The notes below the pieces were generated by a model. The model saw only the letters and a program-made list of their open reading frames with translations. It had not been told where the DNA came from and searched no databases. Shown here one piece after another: positions 30,808 to 41,316 of a stretch of DNA of 64,000 nucleotides. Made by a program: the position numbers and the translations under genes. Source of the DNA: an uncultured Alphaproteobacteria bacterium (GTDB lineage: Bacteria > Pseudomonadota > Alphaproteobacteria > HIMB59); contig CABYQR010000004.1 of NCBI GenBank assembly GCA_902521155.1, forward strand, positions 1-64,000, in the 5' to 3' direction. The first letter of the stretch is position 1. Every line of letters starts with the position of its first letter.

Positions 30808-31836
30808 ATGCCTCATAAAACTTTTTTTTGGTTCTTTTTCCCAACTGGTTTAGCAATGATATTATTCATTGGCTTACCAATTGTTTCTAGTTTTTTTCAA
30901 TCCCTTCATATTGAAAATCAGCAAATTTTAATGGAAGTAGAGAATTGTGATCCATTTGGATGCACAACAAATGTTCGTGTGGATGTAGAGGCTACTGAAA
31001 AATTAAAAGAAGAAAATCCCTTAGGTAGGTTTAATGGATTTGGCACATATACTGATAGAAATCATTTGGCTTTTGATGAAATAAAAGAGGCATGGAACAC
31101 TTCATCTTCTACTAGTGAGTTTAAGGATATTGTTTTAAATCTTCCTTTTTATAAAGCTGTATTATTTACGTTAACTTTTTGTTTTGCAGTTACTCCACCA
31201 GTTATAATTTTAGGTTTTATTGTAGCTTTAAGTATTAATACATTAGTTAAAAGCCTAAAAGGTCTTGCAATATTTGGAGCAATTTTACCTATGATAGTTA
31301 CACCATTAATTGGGTCTCTGGTTTTATTTTGGATGATCGACTCTCAAGGAATTATAGGAGCTACTATTAAAATTCTTTTTGGCGACCCTAATCTTTCTTT
31401 GAAATCTTCAAGTACTTTAACTTGGATTACTCTTATTATTTATGGAATATGGCATAATACACCTTTTGCCTTTATTGTTTTTTATGCTGCATTACAAACT
31501 GTACCCCAAGATCCAATAGAAGCAGCTCTTATAGATGGAGCTTCAAGATTTCAGCGAGTGCGTTTCATCGTAATTCCTCATCTTTATCCTGTTGCAACTT
31601 TTATAATGCTAATCTGCTTAATGGATAATTTTAGAGTTTTTGAACCGATCATTGGTTTTTCTGCTGAAGGAGTAGCTCAATCTTTATCATGGATGATCTA
31701 TCAAGATCTAAGGAATGAAAATAAAATGCTTTTTGGATCTGCGGGAGCCACTTCAATGTTAACAATAATAGGGATAGCCATTTTACTCACTCCTGTTTTA
31801 TTAAGAACTTGGAAAGAGTTTAGAACCGAGAGATAA
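30808..31836 (+). CDS. Sugar-type ABC transporter permease (MalF-like)
   Basis: EAALIDGASRFQRVRFIVIPHL EAA loop; multi-TM. Confidence 0.9.
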   Translation: MPHKTFFWFFFPTGLAMILFIGLPIVSSFFQSLHIENQQILMEVENCDPFGCTTNVRVDVEATEKLKEENPLGRFNGFGTYTDRNHLAFDEIKEAWNTSSSTSEFKDIVLNLPFYKAVLFTLTFCFAVTPPVIILGFIVALSINTLVKSLKGLAIFGAILPMIVTPLIGSLVLFWMIDSQGIIGATIKILFGDPNLSLKSSSTLTWITLIIYGIWHNTPFAFIVFYAALQTVPQDPIEAALIDGASRFQRVRFIVIPHLYPVATFIMLICLMDNFRVFEPIIGFSAEGVAQSLSWMIYQDLRNENKMLFGSAGATSMLTIIGIAILLTPVLLRTWKEFRTER

Positions 31837-32718
31837 ATGGAATCGCAAATTAACAGATACTCTAAACAACTTATTATTTTTAATAGTATTTTTATATTAA
31901 TTTGGCTAACAATTTCAATTTTTCCTTTTCTATGGACTTTATGGGGTTCCTTTAAAGTAAAAGCAGATTTCTTCACAAGATCTGATTGGACTTATGCATT
32001 AAGTGGTTTCAATACTTTAATAGAAACAGGAGCTACAACTACTGTTAAAGCCTATATTGAATCATGGACAGAAGGGGAGTTTTGGAGAGCAACGTTGAAT
32101 ACAATGATAGTGACTGTTTCAGTTGTTACAATATCATTATTTCTTGGAACTTTAGGTGCTTACGCTCTTTCAAGATCGACATTTAAATATACTTTTTATA
32201 TTTTGATTGCTGCATTGATATTTAGAGCAATGCCTCATATTACCTTGGTCTCAGGTTATCTATTTCCATTTTTTCAATTAAATATTTGGGGAATACTCCC
32301 AACAACTATTATTGTTTTGGTGGCTATTAATCAACCTTTTACACTCTGGTTGCTTTATTCATTTTTCAAAACCGTTCCTAAAGAACTTGATGAAAGTGCA
32401 TTAATAGATGGATGTTCTTACTTTCAAGCATTTCGTTTTATAATTATGCCAGTTATGTGGCCAGGAGTTGTTACTGCTGGTTTGTTTAGTATGATGTTAG
32501 CTTATAATGATTTTACTGTGACAGCTTTACTGCTTAATCAAGAAAATTATACAATGGTTCCAAAAATTAACGCTTATCTTGGTACGATTGAATATGGAGG
32601 TAACTATATGTGGGCAGTATCAAGTGTTGTTTCAGCAACTGCACCTTTATTTATGATTATATGGTTTTTCCAACGTCAACTTATTAGTGGTTTGACTGCT
32701 GGTGCTGTAAAAGGATAG
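31837..32718 (+). CDS. Sugar-type ABC transporter permease (MalG-like)
   Basis: ESALIDGCSYFQAFRFIIMPVMWPG EAA loop; multi-TM. Confidence 0.92.
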   Translation: MESQINRYSKQLIIFNSIFILIWLTISIFPFLWTLWGSFKVKADFFTRSDWTYALSGFNTLIETGATTTVKAYIESWTEGEFWRATLNTMIVTVSVVTISLFLGTLGAYALSRSTFKYTFYILIAALIFRAMPHITLVSGYLFPFFQLNIWGILPTTIIVLVAINQPFTLWLLYSFFKTVPKELDESALIDGCSYFQAFRFIIMPVMWPGVVTAGLFSMMLAYNDFTVTALLLNQENYTMVPKINAYLGTIEYGGNYMWAVSSVVSATAPLFMIIWFFQRQLISGLTAGAVKG

Positions 32719-32766
32719 AGAATAGTTTTATACCAAAAAATAAAAGTCGAATATCTATAACAAGTT

Positions 32767-34116
32767 TCAAGTAGCTTGATTTATAAATTTAATCCCTACA
32801 GCTAGGCCATTTTTCTTATTTTCCCTATTTTTAATTATTAGTTCTCCGTTATGTATTTCACATATTGCTTTTACCATCGACAATCCAAGGCCATAGCCAC
32901 CACCTTTAGATTCTCGTTTTAGTCTATACATTGGTTCAATCACTTTAGACATTAAATTTAGGGGTATCCCAGGACCTTCATCTTCAATTAAAATTTGATC
33001 TGGACCGAAAGTGATTCCAATAATGGTGTCTTTTTTTGAATATTTGAGTGAATTTTGTATTAAATTTGTTACTAAAATAAAAATTAAATCTTTGTCTAAT
33101 TTTATTTTACTACCATCAAAAGAATTATAATAAGTCTTAAAACCTCTATCTTCAATTACAGGCCCATAGGTTTCAAAAATTTCCTTTCCAAAATCGATTA
33201 ATTTAATTTTTTTAAATTTTTTTCTTTCTGAACCACTTTGAATTCTTGCTATTTTTATAATAGTATCAAAAATATTAATTATATGGTCAATTTGCAAAAT
33301 TGACTCCCTAATTGACTTTTTATTAAGCTTATTTGATGAAATTTTTTGCTCTAAATTTAATCTCAAAGAGGTTAAAGGTGTTTTTAAATCATGAGCTAAG
33401 TTAGCAGACTGATTTTTAAACTGCTCCATTAGGTTTTCTAATTGTTGTGTTGTTTCGTTTATAGAATTTGAAACTCGAACTAAATCATCATCTCCTTTAA
33501 GCTTAATTCTCGTTTTTAATCTTCCCGATTTAATATAATTCAAATTCTTTTCAATATTGGATATTTTGATTTGAGTATTTCTAGCTATACTGAATAGTCC
33601 GATAGTTATAAAAATTGCAGAAAAAATAAATGATACTAAAAATATTTGGTTAATAGTTTTATTAATTTGTATTAGTGTAGTAAGTGATTGTGCAGAAACA
33701 AACAAATCACTATTGATCTTTGATAATAAGGCTCTAGCGCTTAATCTTTTTCCTTTTTCTCCAATCAATTCAACATTATGAAAGCCCTCTTTAAGATTAA
33801 TAATATTTTCTGGAAAAATAGCCCCTTTAACTATCCTTCCTACGTAGCCATATGAATTTGGTGCAATCATATAATAGCTATCTTTTGAAGATCTTAGAGT
33901 AAGTTTTTTTTCTGACTGCCACACTAAACTTATGGATTCAATATCGTAAGATAATTTTTTATCTATGTTCTCAATTATTTTTTTTTCTATTAATAAATTT
34001 GTAATTAACCAACAAAGTAAAAAAATTAAGGTATATATATTTATTAAAACAAAAGCTTGCCTTATAGCTGACATTCTCCAGTATTTCTTGTATAAATTAC
34101 TTAGATTTATAAACAT
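32767..34116 (-). CDS. Sensor histidine kinase
   Basis: LAHDLKTPLTSLRLNLEQ H-box, LVTNLIQNSLKYS N-box, IEDEGPGIP; two TM helices. Confidence 0.93.
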   Translation of the reverse strand: MFINLSNLYKKYWRMSAIRQAFVLINIYTLIFLLCWLITNLLIEKKIIENIDKKLSYDIESISLVWQSEKKLTLRSSKDSYYMIAPNSYGYVGRIVKGAIFPENIINLKEGFHNVELIGEKGKRLSARALLSKINSDLFVSAQSLTTLIQINKTINQIFLVSFIFSAIFITIGLFSIARNTQIKISNIEKNLNYIKSGRLKTRIKLKGDDDLVRVSNSINETTQQLENLMEQFKNQSANLAHDLKTPLTSLRLNLEQKISSNKLNKKSIRESILQIDHIINIFDTIIKIARIQSGSERKKFKKIKLIDFGKEIFETYGPVIEDRGFKTYYNSFDGSKIKLDKDLIFILVTNLIQNSLKYSKKDTIIGITFGPDQILIEDEGPGIPLNLMSKVIEPMYRLKRESKGGGYGLGLSMVKAICEIHNGELIIKNRENKKNGLAVGIKFINQAT

Positions 34117-34795
34117 ATCCTGAACTTCTAATAGTGCTAATTAACTTATCATTGAAAGGTTTTTCAATTTTAGATCTTAGCCTACTAATATGTGTTTCCA
34201 CAATACTCGTAGTAGGATCGTGATTTATATTCCAAACTAATTCTAAAAGCATAGATTTAGTTAACTTCTGTCCCTCAAAACGAATAAAATATTCTAAAAT
34301 CATCAGTTCCTTGTTATTGAGTTCAATTTTTTGTTTTTGCCTAAAACATTGCCTATTTGTTAAATCTATTTCTAGATCACCAGACCTTAAAAAATCACTT
34401 GATGCTTTATTTTTTTTAAAGTTAGTTCTTTTACTAAGAGCATTAATTCTAGAAATTAACTCTTCTAATGCAAAGGGTTTAGATAAATAATCATCACCTC
34501 CTGCATCAAAGCCCTGAATTCTATTATCAATATCATTAAGTGCAGTTAAAAATATAGTTGGAGTATCAATACCTCTTTCTCTAATATTTTTAATCATTTC
34601 TAGACCGTCTAAACCCGGAACCATCCGATCGATTACCATTATGTCATATTGAATCTTTAATCCAGCGATTAGAGCTTTGTCCCCATCTGTGAATAAATCA
34701 ACTGAATTACCTATTTTGTTTAAGTTTTCTTTTAACCAGGGACCTAAAGAACCATCATCTTCTAGTAATAAAATTTTCATCTTATTCCTTTTCAA
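34097..34795 (-). CDS. OmpR-family response regulator
   Basis: MVIDRMVPGLDGLEMI receiver, GDDYLSKPFALEEL, C-terminal winged helix. Confidence 0.95.
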   Translation of the reverse strand: MKRNKMKILLLEDDGSLGPWLKENLNKIGNSVDLFTDGDKALIAGLKIQYDIMVIDRMVPGLDGLEMIKNIRERGIDTPTIFLTALNDIDNRIQGFDAGGDDYLSKPFALEELISRINALSKRTNFKKNKASSDFLRSGDLEIDLTNRQCFRQKQKIELNNKELMILEYFIRFEGQKLTKSMLLELVWNINHDPTTSIVETHISRLRSKIEKPFNDKLISTIRSSGYVYKSK

Positions 34796-34899
34796 TCCTA
34801 TGTTTTGAATTCTTACAAAATTGTAAAGTTAAATAAATATGCATGTCAGGTATATAATATAATATTTATATTTAGAATGTCATAAAAAGGAGGAATTTT

Positions 34900-35859
34900 A
34901 TGAAATCATTACTTTCAAAGATTGTTGCAGTTATTTTTTTAATGGTAATTGCTTCAACTAATTCATATGCGGATAAAATCCGTATTGCACTAGCAGAGAC
35001 ACCATCAGATGAATTAGCAGCATTTTTTGTTGCTCTTGATCGTGCTAAAGCTAACGGACTGGATTATGAATGGACTGCTTTTGCGGATGAAGAATTAGCT
35101 ATTCAATCAATATTAAGTGGTCAAATGGATATTGGTTTTGGAACACCTTATTCTGCAATGCAAAAATCTAAGGCTCCAATTAGAATTATATTTCAATTGT
35201 CTAAGTTAAAGTTTTTTCCTGTAACTACTTATGACTATGATAAACTTGAAGACCTCAATGGCGAACCAATTCTTCTTCACTCACGTGGAGGCGGTACAGA
35301 CTCTATCGCTAACGTGATTGAGGACAAACTTGGAATAAAATTTGGTGAAAGATCTTATATTTCTGGTTCTTCAAATAGAGTTGCCGCATTACTCGCTAAT
35401 CAAGCAAAAGCAACAATAATTGATTTATCTAATAAAAATAAAATTACAGCTTCTCATGGGGATCAATTTCATGCACTTCCAATGTTTGATGTTGATGCAA
35501 GTGATGAGGCATTATTTGCAAATTTAGATTGGATTAAATCTAATTCTGCAGATGTAGATATTTTTGTTAAAGCTCTATTAAGTGTTTATAGAGATATGGC
35601 TAATGACCCAACTATTATTAGAAGAGAGACTAATCCTGATGGACCTATCGGTGAATTACCTGAAGAAGTTTTAGGTGAGTTAGATGGTTTTTATGCTGAT
35701 GCAGTCGCTGGTGGCCTTTACGATGTCAATGGTGGTGGTGCAGTTGCGGCTAATGCTGACATGGAATGGTATCATAAAGCTGGCCAACTAACTGGGGACT
35801 TTGGTGACTTAGATATCAATGATTTCTGGTATCTTAAACCACTTCAAGACGCTAATTAA
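34900..35859 (+). CDS. NitT/TauT-type ABC transporter substrate-binding protein
   Basis: Signal peptide; IQSILSGQMDIGFGTPYSAMQ; followed by permease-ATPase-permease. Confidence 0.87.
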   Translation: MKSLLSKIVAVIFLMVIASTNSYADKIRIALAETPSDELAAFFVALDRAKANGLDYEWTAFADEELAIQSILSGQMDIGFGTPYSAMQKSKAPIRIIFQLSKLKFFPVTTYDYDKLEDLNGEPILLHSRGGGTDSIANVIEDKLGIKFGERSYISGSSNRVAALLANQAKATIIDLSNKNKITASHGDQFHALPMFDVDASDEALFANLDWIKSNSADVDIFVKALLSVYRDMANDPTIIRRETNPDGPIGELPEEVLGELDGFYADAVAGGLYDVNGGGAVAANADMEWYHKAGQLTGDFGDLDINDFWYLKPLQDAN

Positions 35860-35875
35860 AAAAAAATATGTATTT

Positions 35876-35910
35876 AAGAGTTAGCTGCTAAACTAGCAGC
35901 TAACCTCTTT
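35876..35910 (+). terminator. Hairpin between NitT-type SBP and permease
   Basis: AGAG-TTAGCTGCTA-AAC-TAGCAGCTAA-CCTCT inverted repeat. Confidence 0.6.
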
Positions 35911-35916
35911 ATAAAA

Positions 35917-36675
35917 ATGCTATCTAGATCTTTTTTTCTTAAAATATTGTCAGGAGCGCTCATATTTGGTGCCTGGGAATATGCTGGTAGAGTTGGAGTT
36001 AATTACGCACTACCAACTTTCCTAGAGTCTATGAAAGCATTAATAGACATGACCATTAGCGGTTTAATTTTCCAAGCTTATGCAGACACATTAAGACCAC
36101 TAGTCGTAGGAGTTCTTATTTCAGCTTTTATAGGAATAGGTATTGGAGTATGGGTAGGTTTAAGTGAAAAATTTGATTGGTTAATTTCACCTATATTTAT
36201 AATTATGCAAGCGGCTCCATTAGCAGCATTAATACCACTTCTGATAATGGCTTATGGTATTGGTCTCACTTCAAAAGTTTTTGTTGTTTGTATCATGGCA
36301 ATGCCTGTAATTGTTCTTAATACTAGTGTTGCTGTTAAAAATACACCTTCCTCTGTTAAAGAAATGGCTCGTTCTTTTCTTGGAAGCAGAAAGGATGTTA
36401 TTCTAAAAATTATTATTCCGTCAGCTTCTCCAGTAATATTTGCTGGATTAAGATTAGGCGTCTCCGCTGGTTTCATAGGTGCTATTTTAGCTGAATTAAA
36501 AATCACACCAACTGGCGTAGGGGATATTATATCCTATAGCCGAATGACAGCTGATTACCCTAGTATGTATGCTGCTATATTTTCTATAATTCTATTAGCT
36601 GTCATATTTTTAAATATTTTGGAAAAAATTGAAGATGTTTTATTTAAAGGAAATAATCAAGGTTATATATCTTGA
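35917..36675 (+). CDS. NitT/TauT-type ABC transporter permease
   Basis: Multi-TM; IKIIIPSASPVIFAGLRLGVSAGFIGAILAEL. Confidence 0.9.
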   Translation: MLSRSFFLKILSGALIFGAWEYAGRVGVNYALPTFLESMKALIDMTISGLIFQAYADTLRPLVVGVLISAFIGIGIGVWVGLSEKFDWLISPIFIIMQAAPLAALIPLLIMAYGIGLTSKVFVVCIMAMPVIVLNTSVAVKNTPSSVKEMARSFLGSRKDVILKIIIPSASPVIFAGLRLGVSAGFIGAILAELKITPTGVGDIISYSRMTADYPSMYAAIFSIILLAVIFLNILEKIEDVLFKGNNQGYIS

Positions 36676-36699
36676 TCAATAAAAAGGAGATTAAAGGAT

Positions 36700-37470
36700 A
36701 TGTCTAATGATCAAATTGAAAATGCTGTAACAGTTAAAAATGTTTATAAAAACTATGGTGATGTTGAGGCTTTAAGAGATTTATCATTGGAGTTTCCAAA
36801 AGGTCAATTAACTTCTCTTTTAGGTCCTTCTGGTTGTGGTAAAACAACACTTTTAAAGATTATAGCTGGACTTCTTCCTGCTACACAAGGTGAAGTATTA
36901 GTTAATGGACAGCCAGTAAATAAACCCGGTCCAGATAGAGCATTTGTTTTTCAGGATTTTGCTCTAATGCCTTGGGCAAGTGTAATTAGAAATGTAGCTT
37001 TTGGATTAGAGCTAAGGGGTGTAAATAAATCTGAAAGAGAAAGCATAGCTACTAAATATATAAAAGATGTTGGTCTTACTGGTTTCGAACATAGTTTTCC
37101 CCATGAATTGTCTGGTGGTATGAGACAAAGAGTAGGTTTAGCAAGAGCATTAAGTGTAGATTCTCCAGTGCTCTTAATGGATGAGCCTTTTTCTGCAGTT
37201 GATGAGCAAACTAGAAGAAAATTTCAAGAAGATTTACTTAATCTAGTTAAAAATGAAAATAAAACTTTTATATTTGTAACACATTCTATTGAGGAAGCTG
37301 TTTACGTATCTGATCAAGTAGCATTACTATTACCTCGTCCTAGTAGAGTGTCAGAAATTATAAAGCCAAGTAGTTTTAAGAATAAAGATATTAATAGTAT
37401 ACGAAAAGATAGTGAATATTTAGATACAGTTGAAAGAATTTGGAAATCATTGAGATCATATGTTGAGTAG
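36700..37470 (+). CDS. NitT/TauT-type ABC transporter ATP-binding protein
   Basis: LLGPSGCGKTTLLKI Walker A, LSGGMRQRVGLARAL signature, LLMDEPFSAVD Walker B. Confidence 0.96.
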   Translation: MSNDQIENAVTVKNVYKNYGDVEALRDLSLEFPKGQLTSLLGPSGCGKTTLLKIIAGLLPATQGEVLVNGQPVNKPGPDRAFVFQDFALMPWASVIRNVAFGLELRGVNKSERESIATKYIKDVGLTGFEHSFPHELSGGMRQRVGLARALSVDSPVLLMDEPFSAVDEQTRRKFQEDLLNLVKNENKTFIFVTHSIEEAVYVSDQVALLLPRPSRVSEIIKPSSFKNKDINSIRKDSEYLDTVERIWKSLRSYVE

Positions 37471-37479
37471 AATTTTATA

Positions 37480-38235
37480 ATGTATTTATTTGGTTATAGA
37501 TTACCTGGTATGTCCTCTTTAATTCTTTGGGGATTGTTATGGGAAATCTTAGGTCAAATGGAAGTTTCTTTTTTTCTCCCTCCGTTGACAGCAATATTTA
37601 GTACACTGGGAGAAATTTATAATTCTAAAGCTTTTATAAGGGCCTTGTACGAGACGGGCTACTCATTTTTAGCTGGTGTCTTTTTTGCTGTAATAATTGG
37701 AATTCCCACTGGTATCTTAATGGGAAAAAATAAATTATTAGATGAACTTCTCCTTCCTTGGGTTAACACTTTCATGAGTGCACCTTTGACTGCATTAGTT
37801 CCAGTTTTAATGGTCCTTTTTGGTTTCGGACTTAAATCTATTATTATTACAACTACACTATTTGCTATCTGGATTATAATTTTAAACTCAAGAGCGGGTG
37901 TAATGCAAATTAATCGCTCATTAGTTGACATGGCTAATTCTTTTGGTGCTTCTCCTATAGATGCTTTTATTAAGATTTACTTTTGGGCTGCTTTACCTGA
38001 GATATTAGGTGGGGTTCGTATAGGATTTATTAGAGCTGTCAAAGGAGTTATTATTGCTCAGCTTTTAATATCTATAGTAGGATTTGGTGCTCTATTTGAG
38101 CTCTATTCGTCTAGGTTTTTAATGACTCACTTTTGGGCCGTTATCATTGTTTTGTTTGCATTAGCATTCACTTTGTCAGAGCTTTTAGGAGTGCTGGCAA
38201 GAAAAGTTGATTACTATGCATCAAAACGTAATTAA
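37480..38235 (+). CDS. NitT/TauT-type ABC transporter permease (second)
   Basis: Multi-TM; IYFWAALPEILGGVRIGFIRAVKGVIIAQLL. Confidence 0.9.
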   Translation: MYLFGYRLPGMSSLILWGLLWEILGQMEVSFFLPPLTAIFSTLGEIYNSKAFIRALYETGYSFLAGVFFAVIIGIPTGILMGKNKLLDELLLPWVNTFMSAPLTALVPVLMVLFGFGLKSIIITTTLFAIWIIILNSRAGVMQINRSLVDMANSFGASPIDAFIKIYFWAALPEILGGVRIGFIRAVKGVIIAQLLISIVGFGALFELYSSRFLMTHFWAVIIVLFALAFTLSELLGVLARKVDYYASKRN

Positions 38236-38257
38236 TTATAATAAGGAGAAGAAAAAA

Positions 38258-38944
38258 ATGTCTAATTTAGTAATCCCTGCACCTAAGCAGATTACGATAC
38301 CAATTAAAGGAAGCGATCAAGAATTTCCTGTAAGAAGAGTTTATTGCATAGGTAGAAATTATGCTGCGCACACTATAGAAATGGGCTTTGATCCTGATAA
38401 GGAACCCCCATTCTTTTTCCAAAAGAATACAGATAATATTGATACCTCTGGTGAGTTTCCATATCCTCCCGAGTCAAATGATGTTCATTATGAATTAGAA
38501 TTAATAGTAGCTCTTAAAAGTGGGGGCTCAAACATTTCTGAAGAAAATGCATACGATCATATATATGGTTTTGGAATAGGATTTGATATGACCAGGAGAG
38601 ACTTACAAGGTGTTTGTAAAAAAATGGGCCGACCTTGGGAAATAGGAAAAGCATTTGAAAGATCTGCTCCAATGGGAACAATTACACAAATTAGTGAAGC
38701 TGGTAATATGGAAAAAGGAAATATAAAACTATCTGTTAATGGTGTAACACGCCAAGATGGTGATTTGGATATGATGATTTGGAAAATTCCAGAACAGATA
38801 GCTCATTTATCTAAATATTATGATATTAGTGCAGGTGATTTGATTATGACCGGTACCCCAGCTGGAGTGGGACCCATAATTAAAGGTGATAAACTTATTG
38901 GAACCATTGATAATCTTGAGACACTTGAAATAGTTGTAATTTAA
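38258..38944 (+). CDS. Fumarylacetoacetate hydrolase family protein
   Basis: YCIGRNYAAH, ELELIVAL, GFDMTRRDLQ, MTGTPAGVGP; start at 38258 with AAGGAGAAG RBS. Confidence 0.92.
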   Translation: MSNLVIPAPKQITIPIKGSDQEFPVRRVYCIGRNYAAHTIEMGFDPDKEPPFFFQKNTDNIDTSGEFPYPPESNDVHYELELIVALKSGGSNISEENAYDHIYGFGIGFDMTRRDLQGVCKKMGRPWEIGKAFERSAPMGTITQISEAGNMEKGNIKLSVNGVTRQDGDLDMMIWKIPEQIAHLSKYYDISAGDLIMTGTPAGVGPIIKGDKLIGTIDNLETLEIVVI

Positions 38945-38989
38945 ATATTACAATTTAATTTATTTTTAATGTTTTAAGGGATAGTTAAA

Positions 38990-39835
38990 ATGACTAATTA
39001 TGAAATTAATAGCCTAACTCCAACTATTGGAGCTGAAATATCAGGCATAGATTTATCTAACAATCTTAACTCACAAGTCCTTGATAATATTTATAAAAAC
39101 TTAATAGACCATAAGGTTATATTCTTTCGCAATCAGAATTTAAAACCAGAGGACCATGTTGCTTTTGCTAAAAGTTTCGGAGATATTGAACCTCCTCATC
39201 CAATCTATCCACATGTAGAAAATTTTCCTGAAATTACTTTGTTGGAAAATGATCCAACAAACCCACCTGATACAGATGAATGGCATACTGATGTAACATT
39301 TAAAACAGAACCTCCTTTCACTTCTATTTTATATAGTAAAGAAATACCTCCATCTGGTGGTGATACTTTATGGTGCTCCTTAATTGCTATTTACGACGCA
39401 CTACCTAATAATATTAAGACAGAATTAGAATCAAAGAGGGCTATTCATGATATGGGAGCTTTTAGAAATAATTTTAGTAGTGAAGATAATGAAGAATATT
39501 CTAAAAAATTAAACGCTGGTTTTGAAAAATTTGGTAACGCAGTTCACTCTGTTGTAAAAGTGCACCCAATTTTAAATAAAAAGTTTTTATATATTAATCC
39601 TAGTTTTACTCGCCATATTATTGGTATGGATATGACTGACTCTAATAATTTACTATCTTATCTTTTTAATTTTATGACTAAGCCCCAGTTTCAAGTGAGA
39701 TTTAAGTGGACACCAAATACGTTAGCTCTTTGGGATAATAGATGTACCATGCATTATGCAATTGGAGATTACATGCCTCATCGAAGAGTTATGAATAGAA
39801 TAACTGTTTTAAATGACAAAAGAGATAAATCTTAA
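38990..39835 (+). CDS. TauD/TfdA family Fe(II)/2-oxoglutarate-dependent dioxygenase
   Basis: VIFFRNQNL, EWHTDVTF (HxD), WDNRCTMHYAIGDY (distal His/Arg). Confidence 0.94.
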   Translation: MTNYEINSLTPTIGAEISGIDLSNNLNSQVLDNIYKNLIDHKVIFFRNQNLKPEDHVAFAKSFGDIEPPHPIYPHVENFPEITLLENDPTNPPDTDEWHTDVTFKTEPPFTSILYSKEIPPSGGDTLWCSLIAIYDALPNNIKTELESKRAIHDMGAFRNNFSSEDNEEYSKKLNAGFEKFGNAVHSVVKVHPILNKKFLYINPSFTRHIIGMDMTDSNNLLSYLFNFMTKPQFQVRFKWTPNTLALWDNRCTMHYAIGDYMPHRRVMNRITVLNDKRDKS

Positions 39836-39885
39836 ATATCTTTTAATATTTTAAACTTTTAATTTTATATGATAATAATTCACCT

Positions 39886-41316
39886 ATGATTGATAAAAAA
39901 AAATTTTATATAAATGGTGAATGGGTAGATCCAAGCGTACCAAATGATCACAAAGTCATAGATCCTTCAAATGAAGAACCATACGTTACAATCTCTTTAG
40001 GAGGTACTGAAGATACAAACAAAGCTGTGTCAGCCGCTAAAAATTCATTTAATACTTGGAAGAATTCTTCTAAAGAAGAAAGATTGAGCCTTCTGGAAAA
40101 ATTACTAAAGATTTATATTTCTCGTTCAGAAGAAATGACCAAAGCTATATCTATTGAGTTAGGTGCTCCCATGGATTGGGCTTCATCTGCTCAAATGTCT
40201 TCAGGGCAGTCACATATAGAGGATTTTATTAAAAGACTTAAGGAATTTGAATTTGAGTCAAAATTTGAAGATGGTTCAAATAATCATATTGTTTATGAAC
40301 CAATTGGTGTTTGTGGACTAATTACCCCATGGAATTGGCCTATTAACCAAATAGCCCTAAAAGTAATACCAGCTTTTGTTACTGGCTGTACAATGATATT
40401 AAAACCATCTGAAATGGCGCCATTATCAGCCATGTTATTTACCGAAATGATACATGAAGCGGGATTTCCTCCTGGTGTGTTTAATTTAGTTAACGGTGAT
40501 GGAGCAGGCGTAGGTACTCAAATTTCAAGTCATCCTGGTATAGATATGGTTTCATTTACAGGGTCAACGAGAGCTGGAAAATTAATTTCTAAAAATGCAG
40601 CTGATACCATTAAAAGGGTATGTTTAGAGCTTGGTGGTAAGGGAGGAAATATAGTATTTTCAGATGCTTATCCCGAAGCAATAAGAGATGGTGTAAGAAA
40701 TATAATGAGTAATTCAGGTCAATCCTGTGATGCTCCTACTCGTATGTTAGTTGAAAAATCAATTTATGAGAGAGCTGTCCAAGAAGCTGCTGATGAAGCC
40801 AATAAAATAGGTGTTGATTTACCATCTAAATCGGGTGATCACATAGGCCCAGTAATTAACAAAACTCAATTTGAAAAAATACAATCTTTAATTCAAAGTG
40901 GCATTGATGAAGGAGCAACATTAGTTGCCGGTGGTGCTGGTAGACCATCTAATTTTGATAAGGGTTATTATGTTAAACCAACTGTATTTACTAATGTTGA
41001 GAATAATATGAGAATAGCAAAAGAGGAAATTTTTGGACCAGTTTTGTCTATTATACCTTTTGAAACAGAAGAAGAAGCAATAGCAATTACTAATGATACT
41101 CCTTACGGTCTAGGAAACTTTTTACAAACTGAAGATAAAGAAAGAGCTCGAAGAGTTTCTAAGCAATTAAGGGCAGGAGTAGTTCAAATCAATGGCAATG
41201 CTCCTGATGCTGGAACTCCTTTTGGAGGTTATAATCAATCAGGTAACGGAAGAGAAGGGGGTACTTGGGGTTTACATGAATATCTTGAAGTTAAAACCAT
41301 TAGTGGGTGGAAATAA
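39886..41316 (+). CDS. Aldehyde dehydrogenase family protein
   Basis: FTGSTRAGKLIS, CLELGGKGGNIVF, SNSGQSCDAPTR catalytic Cys, EEIFGPVLSI. Confidence 0.95.
   Translation: MIDKKKFYINGEWVDPSVPNDHKVIDPSNEEPYVTISLGGTEDTNKAVSAAKNSFNTWKNSSKEERLSLLEKLLKIYISRSEEMTKAISIELGAPMDWASSAQMSSGQSHIEDFIKRLKEFEFESKFEDGSNNHIVYEPIGVCGLITPWNWPINQIALKVIPAFVTGCTMILKPSEMAPLSAMLFTEMIHEAGFPPGVFNLVNGDGAGVGTQISSHPGIDMVSFTGSTRAGKLISKNAADTIKRVCLELGGKGGNIVFSDAYPEAIRDGVRNIMSNSGQSCDAPTRMLVEKSIYERAVQEAADEANKIGVDLPSKSGDHIGPVINKTQFEKIQSLIQSGIDEGATLVAGGAGRPSNFDKGYYVKPTVFTNVENNMRIAKEEIFGPVLSIIPFETEEEAIAITNDTPYGLGNFLQTEDKERARRVSKQLRAGVVQINGNAPDAGTPFGGYNQSGNGREGGTWGLHEYLEVKTISGWK

Noticed and set aside
34796-34899. Riboswitch (e.g. 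TPP) upstream of the NitT/TauT-type SBP gene
   Set aside because: The leader is short and AT-rich with no recognisable conserved aptamer motif.
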